Origin: Phoenix dactylifera
Taxonomy: Eukaryota; Streptophyta; Magnoliopsida; Arecales; Arecaceae
Assembly (NCBI RefSeq): GCF_009389715.1
Contig: NC_052397.1
Location: forward strand, 16,254,129-16,318,128
Direction: 5' to 3'
Length of the DNA stretch: 64,000 bases
Within the stretch, counting starts at the first letter, position 1. Each line of letters opens with the position of its first letter. The notes under the pieces are model-generated. The model did not search any database and was not told the origin of the DNA. It worked only from the letters and a program-made list of their open reading frames with translations. Shown piece by piece: positions 1-9,474 of this stretch. Position numbers and translations under genes: made by a program.

Positions 1-3000
1 GATGAAATCTTGTGGATACCTTGTTTAGAAATATAAAATCACAAGAACCCAATTTTTTAGGTTGGATCGAGAATGGATCAGACTTAATAATCATGATCCT
101 TGAACATTGTCATTGGTTTGATACGGATTCACCATGTGGAAAGTCTAGTGCAAAGATATCAAGTTTATTTGTTTGAAAAATCTGAGGGCATAAGAACCCA
201 AACACTGTCAAGGAAAGAGTTTGTGCCATAAGAGTTAATAGGAAGTGCAAGTCTAAATTAGATGTTATATTTTAGTTTTTCTTTAATGATTTATATAATT
301 GCTATTGTTGGCTTTAGAGTCCTAAATTAAGTAAAATCAGTATCCGGAACTCCTATTGAAACTGAAGATTATGTTGTGAAAATTGTAAAGTCACTAGCGT
401 CAAGCTTTTGAGAGGTCCAATTGTCATTATAGATGAAGCTATATACGGATCTGAATTTTGTGGGGTCTTTTCTTTTCTGCTTCAATACTTTTTTCTTTTT
501 ATTCTTTGTATAGGCTTTGTCTTGTCATAGGAGGTGCCCCCCTCTTCTTTTATGTGTCATGTTTCTAAAGCTGAACAGACAATATTTGTTGAGTTCTAAT
601 ATAATGGCCAATCATCCTTAGAAAAATTCAACTAAACTTTCAAATAAAATTTTTGAATCTTTACCTCTTCCATGGTCGCCATAATGTTGTTGGGATATAG
701 ATGGGGCATGCTTAGGATTTTTTTAAAATTTTGTTATATTTCTTGGATTTTTTTTGGATGAATCTAAGGAGTTGTTTAAAAGGTGCAAACTCGGGTATTT
801 TGAATCATGTTGCTTGAATAATAGTTGTGGTTGTTAACCGTAGGTTAATTTATTTATTAAGGCCATTTGGGGTACTTTTTACGAGGGTTTTGGTTGTATT
901 TTAAAAGATTGAAGGGAGGCAAACTAATGTATCTGTATCTTGATGATTTTTGCAAATTAAGTGAACCCTCCATATTCCTCTTTTGTCTCTGTTCTTCATC
1001 TTTTCTCCTTTCCTGAGTCCCAATACTTAGATCTGATTCTGATCTAAAACATTCATAATTCTTCTCCCCCTCCTCCTCATGTTTTCCTCCTCCTTTGTCC
1101 ACTCCTTCGTCCTCCTCTTCTTCTTCTACTTCTTTCGCTTTCCTCCTTTCTTCTCTTTCCTCATGTATCAATATTTGAAAACTTTTTAGCTGTAAAAGGA
1201 AATCAAATTCAAAAAGGGGATATGTGATTTATGTTCTTCGTAACCCTTAGTCCTTGATCTCCTCCCCCCTCTCATTCTTCTACTAATACCCTTTTCTATT
1301 CCTTCCTTACGAATCTTATTATCGAAAAAGATTCATCATAATATCCAATTGTCATGAATATTGCTCATCAAATCTCCTTTCAAGGATCATTGCTCTTTCA
1401 CCCTATGTGAAGATTAAGGACTGTATTTGGTGTTCTAACCAACGAAGGGTTACATGATTTATAGTGCCTGAATCAAGCCTTACATAATACTTTGTGATGA
1501 TGGCTAATGTGAAAATATGTTCATGTTGAATTGTCAATATCATATAAGTCAAAATATGCATGCTGGAAGTTTTCTTGGTAAAAATATGGTGTCAATTTGG
1601 AAGTCGTGCATTTTGACAAAAGCTTTCCGCACCCCCCCCCCCACACACACACAAAAAAAAAAAAATACTCACATATTGTTACCTTGAAGAGATTATGCCT
1701 TAGGTTCATCCATCAAAAGCTTGAGCAAGCAGAAGGTGTTGGCATGCTCTATATATATTCTCATCCAATTCCCGCTCTCTCACTTGATATTGGAGTTGTT
1801 ATTTGTTTAAAGAGTTTAGTTAGCAGTCTCGCATTACTACGTAGGGGAGGTCAGCTAAGTTTAAGCTTGGTCAAAGTAATTCTTTCCATTTCTACTCAAT
1901 TGTTACAACCATTGTTAATGTGGCCAGTCATTAACCACTCATGAGCAGTCTTCTAGTGTTGCCATTTTTAAGATGATATACTATGGTGGATCAAGGAGAA
2001 CAATCAATTTATGAAAGAATTCTGCTGAAACAAATCACATATTAATTTGAATAGTGCCCAAGTAAGAATTGGATTACAGTGTACCATCTTTATATGCAAA
2101 TCAATACTTGTGACTTGGTCCAGGTTGGTCCTTCGCTGCTGCATGCTGATAGTAGGATATGCACTGCAATAATTAGAACATGTGTAATGCAGAGTTTTAA
2201 GAGGGGTTCTGCAAAATTTACTGAAAACTATGTATACATGGAGTATCTAATTCAACTAGGAGCAGAATATTATGACAAAGTTCTTATCAAGGACATAATA
2301 GGCGTTAAGTTTCAACTGCAGCTGCACTACTTTATTGACCGAAAGATAAATCAACTATGACAAAATGCCATAGTTTGAAGATGAGCGAGCAAGCACTTGG
2401 TGTTTGTTTTGGTGTCATTTTATGCTAGCATATGTAGACCGTGGCTACAGGAGTCGTAACTTCCATTATGTGCATGACCTTCATGATGTCCGGCCTACTA
2501 GAATGGTGGAAGAATTACCCATGTCAAACATGTAGGGAAGCACCTCTCTAGTTTTAAAAATGAACCTCCTCGAAGTGGAAGAGGAAGGCAATCATAAGGC
2601 TAAATCCTATTTCCAATTGAGGAGCTATTTGTACTTTTATGCACCAGCTATGGAGGATATTTCTGCCTCCCTGTATTATGCGCTCTTCAGAAAGGCAAGA
2701 TTGCGAATGAAGAATGAAATGACAAACCAGTTGGAGTTATGGTGTTTCTTGACATACAAAATTACATAAGAAGAGATTCAGCTTGGACTTGAACCAAGAT
2801 CTTTTCCATGTATTCCTTTATTTTTTTAATTTTATTGCAATGGTAGTGATTTAAATAACATTTTAAAACAAAAATTAATGAATATAAACTTTTATAAAAA
2901 AATAAAATTGTGTGATAAGTTTAATTTTTACAAAGATTTAGGAATATTAATATACTTGTCCTCTTTAGACTTTAGATATATAATTTGCTGTCTACTATAT

Positions 3001-3183
3001 AAATAATATTTGATAATTCTTCTACTGATTCTTGCAATGTTTTCTCCGCCTTCATGAAACTTAAATAAATTGTTCCATAACCACCAGTATCCTAATACCT
3101 TAACCATTATTATTTGTTGTATGTATAATAGGAAGTGGCCTGTCATGTTCTAACAATGTTTTCTTTTTGTCCATGATGTACAG
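1..3183. other. AT-rich stretch, no exon recognised
   Basis: I find no recognisable exon here. The stretch lies 5' of the kinase exons at 3184-3914, so part of it may be intron of that gene whose earlier exons lie off the left edge. It holds a simple-sequence run at about 1630-1666 (poly-C, then AC repeats, then poly-A) and a pyrimidine-rich tract at 1040-1170. Open frames at 857-1171, 1597-1944, 2079-2360 and 2560-2769 show no motif and look like chance. Confidence 0.5.
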
Positions 3184-3914
3184 GACATCTGAACAAGTCA
3201 TTTCTGGTGCGCCAACTTACTGAATGACCCCTTTTTGTTCTTTGTTAAATTTTCATTCAACTTATTTCTTTTTCATTCTCTGCAAAAGTGAACTGATCAT
3301 ATTGCTCATATGTGCTCAATGAATCCTCAGGCTCCTCTACTGCGACATGTGCCTATGATGTATACTGTCTGGGAAAGGTTTTGCTCGAGCTAGTCACTGG
3401 TAAGCTCGGCATCAGTGGGTCTAATGATGCTGCAACCAATGAGTGGATTGAACAAACATTGCGCTACATCAACATCTATGAGAAGGAGCTCATCGCAAAA
3501 ATTGTGGATCCATCCCTGATCGTGGATGAGGACCACTTGGAGGAAGTCTGGGCAATGGCTATTGTGGCAAAGTCCTGCCTGAATCCAAAGCCCTCCAAAC
3601 GTCCACTCATGAGATATATCCTAAAAGCACTGGAGAACCCTCTGAAGGTGGTAAGAGAGGAGAACAATTCTGGCTCAGCCAAGCTGAGGGCTACTTCCTC
3701 ACGGGGCTCTTGGAATGCTGCTTTCTTTGGAAGCTGGCGGCACAGCTCCTCTGATATTGTGTCCGTCACAGCCCCGCCGAGGGAGGAACAGATATTAAAG
3801 CGTTCAGGTACATCAGGGTCCCAAGGGAGTGGTGGTGAGAACTCGTTCTCCCATAAGAGACCATCAAGGGAGATCTTCCCAGAACCATCTGGGGCACATG
3901 AGACTGAGGATTGA
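3184..3914 (+). CDS. LRR receptor-like Ser/Thr kinase, last two exons (partial)
   Basis: This is the 3' end of a plasma-membrane leucine-rich-repeat receptor kinase of the plant At2g16250 type. Two exons are visible: a 23-nt microexon (3184-3206, after TGTACAG and before GTGCGC) and the terminal exon (3331-3914). Spliced, they read TSEQVISGSSTATCAYD and then DVYCLGKVLLELVTGK, a kinase C-lobe (subdomain IX region). The helix around CLNPKPSKRPLMRYILKALE follows, with the conserved Arg of subdomain XI. A Ser/Gly-rich tail contains SSRGSWNAAFFGSWRHSSSD, typical of this subfamily. The extracellular LRRs, membrane segment and N-lobe are not seen and probably lie left of the window. The family assignment comes from recalled homologues. 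Catalytic residues cannot be checked here, so whether the kinase is active is unknown. Confidence 0.85.
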
Positions 3915-4239
3915 AGATGATGGTTTTTATGATTCTTTCTATAATAATTTTTGGTATGCTCAGCATTAGAGTGCCTGCCCATGGCATCTGAAGTCCATTT
4001 GTATTTGCAAGCATCAAAACGGAGTGAAGTTGATGTCTTGCATTGAGATCAATTCTTTCTCTTTCCATTGGTATATGAAATTACTTGGTGAGCAAAGAGG
4101 TTTCCAAGGCGGCCACCCATAGTGGGTCCGAAAGTTATCTGTGCACCTATTGTTGGTCACAGTGATAGATGTTCTGATGGTTCATTGGTTGCGGTTTGTT
4201 TATTTTATCTATCCTTTTTTTTCCCCTGTAAAACGTCAT

Positions 4240-4640
4240 GCTGCAATTTTTCCTGCGTAATGTATCCTTCATTGGTGGTCTTTTTGGGAAAATGTAAATT
4301 GAATGACTGGGTTTCACATTATGGCTTTCTTCATTCCTCAATCACCTTTTCCTTTTGAATCACTGAACATCAAGCTGCATTTCTTTCCGGTGTAATGTAT
4401 CCTGCATTGGTGGTCTTTTTGGGTGAATGTAAATTGAATGACTGGGTTTCACGTTACAGCCTTCTTCATTCCTCAATTAATTTGTTTCTGAATTACTGAA
4501 CATCTAGCTGCAATCTTTTGCTGTGTAATGTATCCTTTGATGGTGGTCTATTCGGGTAAATGTAAATTAAATGACTGGGTTTCACATTACGGCTCTCTTC
4601 ATTCCTCAGTCACTTTTTTTCTGAATCACGGAACAAAGAG
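4240..4640. repeat. Three tandem copies of a ~133-bp unit
   Basis: Units begin at about 4240, 4374 and 4507, each at a GCTGCA word, with a fourth truncated start at 4640. Each unit carries TAATGTATCC, GGTGGTCT, AATGACTGGGTTTCAC and CTTCATTCCTCA in the same order. The array lies 330 bp after the kinase stop codon, so it may be in the 3' UTR or just beyond it. Confidence 0.9.
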
Positions 4641-4652
4641 CTGCTTCGAAAT

Positions 4653-5025
4653 TTCTCTGAGAAATGTAACCATATGAAGTTGTTGGTTACTATTTCTTTT
4701 ATTATAAAAATGCTTTAAAACAATTGTCCAAGGAGTTAAAAGGATATCCTATTTTGAAAAGTGATTAAAGGCTTCTTGTCTTCATTGAAGCTACAAAGAA
4801 AACAGAAAAAGAATAAAGGTCCCTCCGCGATTTCAACTTTCTCTGAGCAATGTAGCCATATGAAGTTGTTGGTTACTATTCCTTTTATTAGAAAAATGTC
4901 TTCAAAAAAAATTGTCCAAGGAGTTAAAAGGATATCATGTTTTGAGAAGTGATTAGAGGCTTCTTATCTTGATTGAAGCCGCAAAGAAAATAGGAACAAA
5001 AATAAGGTCCCACCGAGATTTGAAC
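4653..5025. repeat. 186-bp tandem duplication that includes the tRNA-Gln 3' end
   Basis: Copy 1 spans about 4653-4838 and copy 2 about 4839-5025. Both contain CATATGAAGTTGTTGGTTAC, CAATTGTCCAAGGAGTTAAA and AGGCTTCTT. Copy 2 runs into the intact tRNA-Gln gene. Copy 1 ends in about 21 nt that match the 3' acceptor/T-arm part of that tRNA with a few changes. Confidence 0.88.
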
Positions 5026-5076
5026 TCGGGTTACTGGATTCAGAGTCCAATGTCCTAACCACTAGACCATGGGACC
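5005..5076 (-). tRNA. tRNA-Gln (anticodon CTG)
   Basis: The minus strand reads as a 72-nt cloverleaf. The acceptor stem pairs GGTCCCA with its partner near the 3' end, the D-arm is GGTCTAGTGGTTAGGAC, the anticodon loop is CTCTGAA (CTG, reads CAG), and the T-arm contains GTTCAAATC. No intron is present. An A-run on the plus strand at about 4998-5002 is a T5 Pol III terminator directly after the gene. The internal A and B boxes are intact, so it is probably a working gene. Confidence 0.96.
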
Positions 5077-5686
5077 GAGTGACAGGAAATAAGCTTAAAC
5101 TACGATATATAAATGGATAGAACTGCATTACTCTCCGCTTCACGCCGTAAACACGCTCCAAGTGAGGATTGGAGAAAATAGTTTAATATGTGGATAATTC
5201 TTGTCCATCCTCTGGTCCTCTGGAGAATTGGCTTCTCATTTTCTACAAATAAATGAGAAAATGAAAGCTCATCTTTTCTAGAGCATAATCATGACTTTTT
5301 TTCCTTCTTTAAATCATCAAATTTTTCAACAAGACAAACAAATACAGAATCGAGGCTTTTCTTTTCCATCAAACAGAACAATCATTCCCCCTCGGTTCTT
5401 TGCAATCAAAACCGAGTAGAACTACACTGTCCTCCTTCTATAAGCTGCTCTTCTCTGTTTCCTTTGGTGCCTCCCTGTGGTCTTCACCAGAAGCGCCTCG
5501 TTACTGCTTGCAACATCACAAGAATACCTATGAAAAAGGCAAGGGACAGCATATCTATCCAAAAATTGACTAAAAGAATATTCTCCGGAAAGGCATGAAA
5601 CGCCCTTCAAAGAAAGGAGAGGAAACATGGTTGTCGCATAACAAAACGAATGGGAAGGAAAACTGTAGAAGATGGGAGAGGGAAAC

Positions 5687-5755
5687 CTGGAAGTCGTAGC
5701 ACCTGACCAGGCGAGGCTTGCCCTGGGTGCTCATCTCTATCACCGCCCGCATCAT
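5687..5755 (-). pseudogene. Orphan first exon of AP-3 adaptor sigma subunit
   Basis: The minus strand encodes 23 residues that match about 17 positions of the plant AP-3 sigma N-terminus as I recall it: a start followed by RAVIEM, TQGKPRLV and YDFQ. The reading stops exactly at a CAG|GTTTCC donor, where I expect the first intron of the family. AP-3 sigma is the small chain of the adaptor complex for vacuolar cargo sorting. The next exon (normally PVEKQQELIRG or similar) is not found downstream on this strand before the tRNA-Gln gene and the kinase. The GC-rich flank at 5700-5840 could be the old promoter. I call it a truncated duplicate. A real gene with a very distant second exon is unlikely, because a kinase gene occupies that side. 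Confidence 0.55.
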
Positions 5756-5895
5756 GGCTTCCGGCCGGCGGAACTCGCCGATCGGAGACGGGATCTCGGC
5801 TACGCTTTACGCTGACGGTCGGGGGAACAGGCCGGAGGGGGGAGAGAAAAAGGGGAAAGGAAACTATTATTATGACCTTTTATTTACCAAGCTAT

Positions 5896-5968
5896 GCGCC
5901 TGTAGCTCAGTGGATAGAGCGTCTGTTTCCTAAGCAGAAAGTCGAAGGTTCGACCCCTTCCTGGCGCG
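5896..5968 (+). tRNA. tRNA-Arg (anticodon CCT)
   Basis: This is a 73-nt cloverleaf: acceptor GCGCCTG with its partner CTGGCGC (one T-T mismatch, which I recall in other plant copies), D-arm GCTCAGTGGATAGAGC, anticodon loop TTCCTAA (CCT, reads AGG), T-arm GAAGGTTCGACCCCTTC, and discriminator G. A CAA triplet lies at 5888-5890, a usual plant tRNA start context. A T5 terminator is at 5985-5989. Confidence 0.96.
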
Positions 5969-6025
5969 AAGATTAGTACGTCTCTTTTTGCTTCCCCAAA
6001 AGCGAAAGTGCCTATTGCGTGTTTT

Positions 6026-6070
6026 GTCCCACATCGAACGCAGAAGTGTCAACTGCGTGTTTCAATTAAA
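6026..6070 (+). promoter_or_regulatory. Plant snRNA-type Pol III promoter (USE plus TATA-like box)
   Basis: GTCCCACATCG at 6026-6036 is an exact plant Upstream Sequence Element (RTCCCACATCG). An AT-rich TATA-like word, TTCAATTAAAG, follows at about 6061-6070. The gap of roughly 25 bp is the short spacing used by Pol III snRNA-type genes such as U6, U3 and MRP; Pol II U-snRNA genes use about 33-34 bp. The implied start is near 6090-6095, which is where the MRP P1 stem begins. Confidence 0.85.
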
Positions 6071-6092
6071 GAAATGGAAGCGTCTCGTCGTC

Positions 6093-6370
6093 ACGCCTTA
6101 GGACGTAATGAATGGACTTGTCTGGGCTCTGGAAAGTCCCCGGGCCGATCACCGCAGAGATGCGGTGCCCAAAATGGGTTTGACCCTTCTCAAGCTCAAG
6201 TGGGGGGGTTCTTCTTCTTCATCGCCTTTGGCGAGGGGCTAAGACCTGTATGGAGCCTCTGGGAGAGAGGGGCTAAGACCTCCGCTCGAAGGATTAATGG
6301 CCGAACCACAGTTATTCACTTGATCCATGACGGATTAACACAACGGGGCTTACGATCCTGAGGCTCAACT
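6093..6370 (+). ncRNA. RNase MRP RNA
   Basis: This is the RNA core of RNase MRP, the nucleolar/mitochondrial ribonucleoprotein that cleaves pre-rRNA at ITS1. I identify it from shared RNase P/MRP features. CR-I, GGAAAGTCCCCGGGCC, is at 6131-6146 and nearly identical to the animal MRP block. A P8-like hairpin, ACCGCAGAGATGCGGT, is at about 6151-6166. CR-V, ACACAACGGGGCTTACGATC, is at 6338-6357. A 9-bp P1 stem pairs 6095-6103 (GCCTTAGGA) with 6356-6364 (TCCTGAGGC). About 280 nt is close to the known plant MRP size. A T7 run at 6370-6376 is the Pol III terminator. RNase P RNA is less likely because of the MRP-style CCCCGG extension of CR-I and the CACAACGGGG form of CR-V. The exact start is inferred. 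Confidence 0.88.
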
Positions 6371-6376
6371 TTTTTT
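6370..6376 (+). terminator. Pol III T7 terminator of the MRP RNA gene
   Basis: Seven T residues follow directly after the conserved end GAGGCTCAAC of the MRP RNA. Confidence 0.85.
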
Positions 6377-6589
6377 CGGAAAATGCGTTGGCATTTGATG
6401 AATGGGGTGAGGACTGAGGCATCACATTAATAATACGGGTCAATTGTCTTGGAATTTTTTTTTCCAACAATCTAACAACCTGATCTTAATTATGCTAGAA
6501 ATTAATTTTTTTCAACAATCTAAGAATGTGGTCTTGATTACACTAGGCATTACTATTTAATCATTTAATTCAAAACTAAATTTTGTTTT

Positions 6590-6990
6590 TATTATATAAA
6601 ATTAGAAAGCTATAATTTTTTTTATAAAAATCAGCTTTTTTAGAAAGTTATATTGCTCTAAAAAATTATGCAAACTGATTTTTTGCTATTTTAAAAATTA
6701 TACATTTTTTGCAGAATTTTTCTGCAACTTTAAGTCTATGTAGAAATTTTCTGCCGATTAAAAATTTGTATAAAAAAAATACTGAAGCTTTAAAGCCGTG
6801 CAGATTTTCTACAAAATTAAATTATGTGCAATATATTTTCTGCAATCTTTAATTTATATGCAGAATTTCCTGCATTTTAAAAATTTATACGGAAAACTCC
6901 TGCATTTTTAAAAGCTATGCATAAATTACTATTATTTTAAAAACTCTGCATATTATTAGCTATTGTCAAAATATATACTACTACTTTGAA
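6590..6990. repeat. AT-rich degenerate minisatellite with TGCAGAA/TTCTGCA words
   Basis: About ten loosely repeated units of roughly 30-40 bp alternate A/T-rich stretches with GCAGAATTT, TTTTCTGC and TATGCA words. The repeat is diverged and has no coding potential. It fills the first part of the spacer between the MRP gene and its inverted fragment. Beyond it, to about 7880, I see only AT-rich unique-looking DNA. Confidence 0.6.
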
Positions 6991-7889
6991 AACGTGCACA
7001 AATTATAAGGTTACATTACTCGTTATATTTCATAATGTGGTTATTTAATTTTATTGATATTATTGCTTTTTATTGTATTTATTTCAAAACCTAAAATCTA
7101 ACTCAAAATCTTATGAATCAAAAGAGTACTAACAAAAAGATAAATCGGTATATCTAGATTCGTCATAAATTTGTAAAATAACTTTAAAAGAGTAATATCA
7201 TTTTGTTGAAATTTGTCAAGTATGAGAAAAACTTGATAGATGAATTAATCAAGAGTTTGTCTGTGATTGGAGTAATAAAATCATCGAGAAGGATGGAGCT
7301 TAAGCCCACTATTTGGTCACCGACAATGGATACCCAAACTTTATGATTGGAGATTCCATGAAGAATGTTTGACATGGTAGAAATAAAATTGATTTAGTGA
7401 TTGTATCGGAGCATAATTTTTGAAGTATATCTCTTCCTATCCCAATGATGAGTGCTATTATCAGTGATAAAATTATTTATTGAGAAGACCTATTTTAAGG
7501 TCTAATCCACTATAATTTCTTCAGATAAATACTATTATGTCTATCAACACTAAGTGAGATTCAAGTCCACGGGATACCTCATCTATTGCACAGTATAAGT
7601 TGCCTAAATATTCTATTTTATGATTTTCAAAAATTTAAATATTTTGTAAGGATCGTTGGAGTTTTAATTTTAAAAAGAATTTAAATTTTTTTATTTCCTA
7701 ACTTTTAGTTGTTTTAAATGCTTTAAAATATTTTTTTTGTGAGACACCTTTTTTTTTAAAATTGTAACTCTAAAAAAAACAATGTTAGTTTTTGAAAAGA
7801 TACGGTGTTTCCATTGGAGACCTGATAAGTGGAGAAGAGAGATTTATCAATGCAAACAAAAAAAAAAGTAGAGGAAAATCCAAAAAAGA

Positions 7890-7957
7890 GTTGAGCCTCA
7901 GGATTGTGTTATGGATCAACTAAATAACTATGATTCGGCCATTAGTTCTTCGAGCCA
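7890..7957 (-). pseudogene. Inverted, truncated copy of the RNase MRP RNA 3' end
   Basis: On the minus strand this matches the last part of the MRP RNA gene at 6286-6369. Shared words are GCTCGAAG, TAATGGCCGAA, GTTGATCCAT against CTTGATCCAT, and an almost identical tail, ATCCTGAGGCTCAACT. The CR-V GGGGCTTA block is missing, and no CR-I, USE or TATA-like box is visible upstream, so this copy cannot make MRP RNA. A T6 run follows the end, as in the parent, so the duplicated piece included the terminator region. Confidence 0.75.
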
Positions 7958-8973
7958 GTACGTAACGATTAGTACCGCATGTGGATCTGTGAGTTCCAAG
8001 TCTGATAGCTCGAACCAAAGCCTAGAATAACCGGTTTGGGTCCAAAATTTGAGCCCAAGCTCATTGATCGAGCGGTGGGTTTAGGTCAGGTCAAGACCAC
8101 ACTGCATGCAATTATTTTGAAGCTATACCTAGATTCTCAAACTAATTGATTTGCGCTGGCCAGATCATGTTAGTTGGTAGATGACAAATCCCATGTGGTG
8201 ACACATTTGGAAAATATGACCTGTTTCTTCTATTATTTCGCTATTTTCATAAAAAAGTTACAAACGCCTCCAAGTATTCAAGTCTAGCGCGAGGACTTTC
8301 CCTCCTAATCTTGTTCAATACATTACAGCGGATGCAGAGGGCATTCCCTTCATTCGGGTATAGAGTTTTTCACATCACTATTGCCATCATTGCCGCCTTC
8401 GCCATATCGCTTGCGCGACCGTCTCCATCATGCTACTACCGTTATCGTCGTTGCCTCAGCCACATTGACCTATCCTCATTACTATCGTTGCCAGCTCCAC
8501 AATACCACCGCCGCACTGCCACCAATATCACCAGCACTATCATCACTTCCATCGCTACTACCACCACCGCATTTATATCTTTAAAAATAATTGACCATAC
8601 CAAACATATTCATATTTTTAAAAATAAAAAAGAAAATAAATTTTTATTTTTTTATTTCTAAAAATAGCAAAAATACAAGTGATGCTAACGGTACCTTAGT
8701 TTTGAAACACCACTTTGATTAAAACACTTTCAAAACCAAAAAAAAATTATGTTCACTCGATGCCTACAAGTGCATAATTACCAGAAAAAATGCACTGCTC
8801 GAGAGTTTCCAGGGAAAGACCTGGAAATAGATTAACTGCTACTGGAACAAAAAAGATAGATTCATTACAGCAATGTACCAGCCACATTCTAAGTTTCTAG
8901 TCCATCCCAAGGAAACTTGTCTTAGAGACCAACTATTCTGGCTTGTTAAGAACAACAACTAATCTCCATTAAC
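7958..8973. other. Intergenic stretch, no gene seen
   Basis: No gene is recognised. At 8380-8580 there is a low-complexity tract rich in CACCGC/CATCACC words that opens several frames; these show no domain. The last 200-300 bp before 8974 is probably the 3' UTR of the minus-strand L27 gene. Confidence 0.5.
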
Positions 8974-9474
8974 TTAGCATATTGGATTTTCACCAGAAAT
9001 GGTGGCAGCATTTGTGTAGATGGGGTGAAGAACATGGCCCTCCGCAGGCTCGACATGCACCCACTTCCGGCCGCTAAGCTTGTGGCGTTCGAACCAGACA
9101 TGGCCTTCTTTCAAAGTATACAGAGTATGATCCTTTCCCATTCCAACATAATTTCCAGGATGAAACCTCGTGCCTCGCTGTCGAACAATGATGTTTCCAG
9201 GTATCACTCTCTGCAAGACAAACAGAGATTATAGCAAGGGGATATTATTACATAGGACTAGCAGGAACATAACTGATCAAGGACTCCATAAAGAAATAAT
9301 TTTCTGAGTAGAGAAACCTCTCCTCCGAACTTCTTCACCCCTAGATTTTTAGGTTTTGAATCTCGTCCATTTTTTGTGGATCCTGCAGTCTTTTTGGAGG
9401 CCCACCTCCTGAAGATCAAGGTCAGTCCCTCAGATGCTTCTGGCACAAGACCATGAATTCACCATTAGAGCCAT
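8974..9474 (-). CDS. Ribosomal protein bL27, mitochondrial type
   Basis: This is a large-subunit ribosomal protein that lies near the peptidyl-transferase centre of the mitoribosome. Two coding exons: 9318-9474 and 8974-9210, with a phase-0 intron (GAG|GTTTCT, then TTGCAG|AGAGTG). Exon 1 carries [18 protein letters not shown] and the KKFGGE end; exon 2 carries [36 protein letters not shown] and [13 protein letters not shown]. The RRWASKK junction marks the likely end of a mitochondrial presequence. The likely start is the ATG at 9472-9474 ([13 protein letters not shown]), but exon 1 is 157 nt, one more than a multiple of three. One extra base near ATCTGAGGG shifts the frame between presequence and mature part. 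Alternatives are a sequence error, a non-functional allele, or a separate presequence exon spliced at TCTTCAG|GAGG (9408). A 5'-UTR exon is likely at 12863-12960. Confidence 0.85.

Noticed and set aside
857-1171. Glu/Lys-rich minus-strand frame
   Set aside because: It is a read of a CTT/CCT-rich tract; no homology, splice context or conserved motif.
4964-5161. 65-codon minus-strand frame
   Set aside because: It runs through the tRNA-Gln gene; the peptide is only the translated tRNA.
6008-6361. 117-codon plus-strand frame
   Set aside because: It lies over the MRP RNA promoter and gene. RNA structure and conserved blocks explain the sequence; the peptide has no motif.
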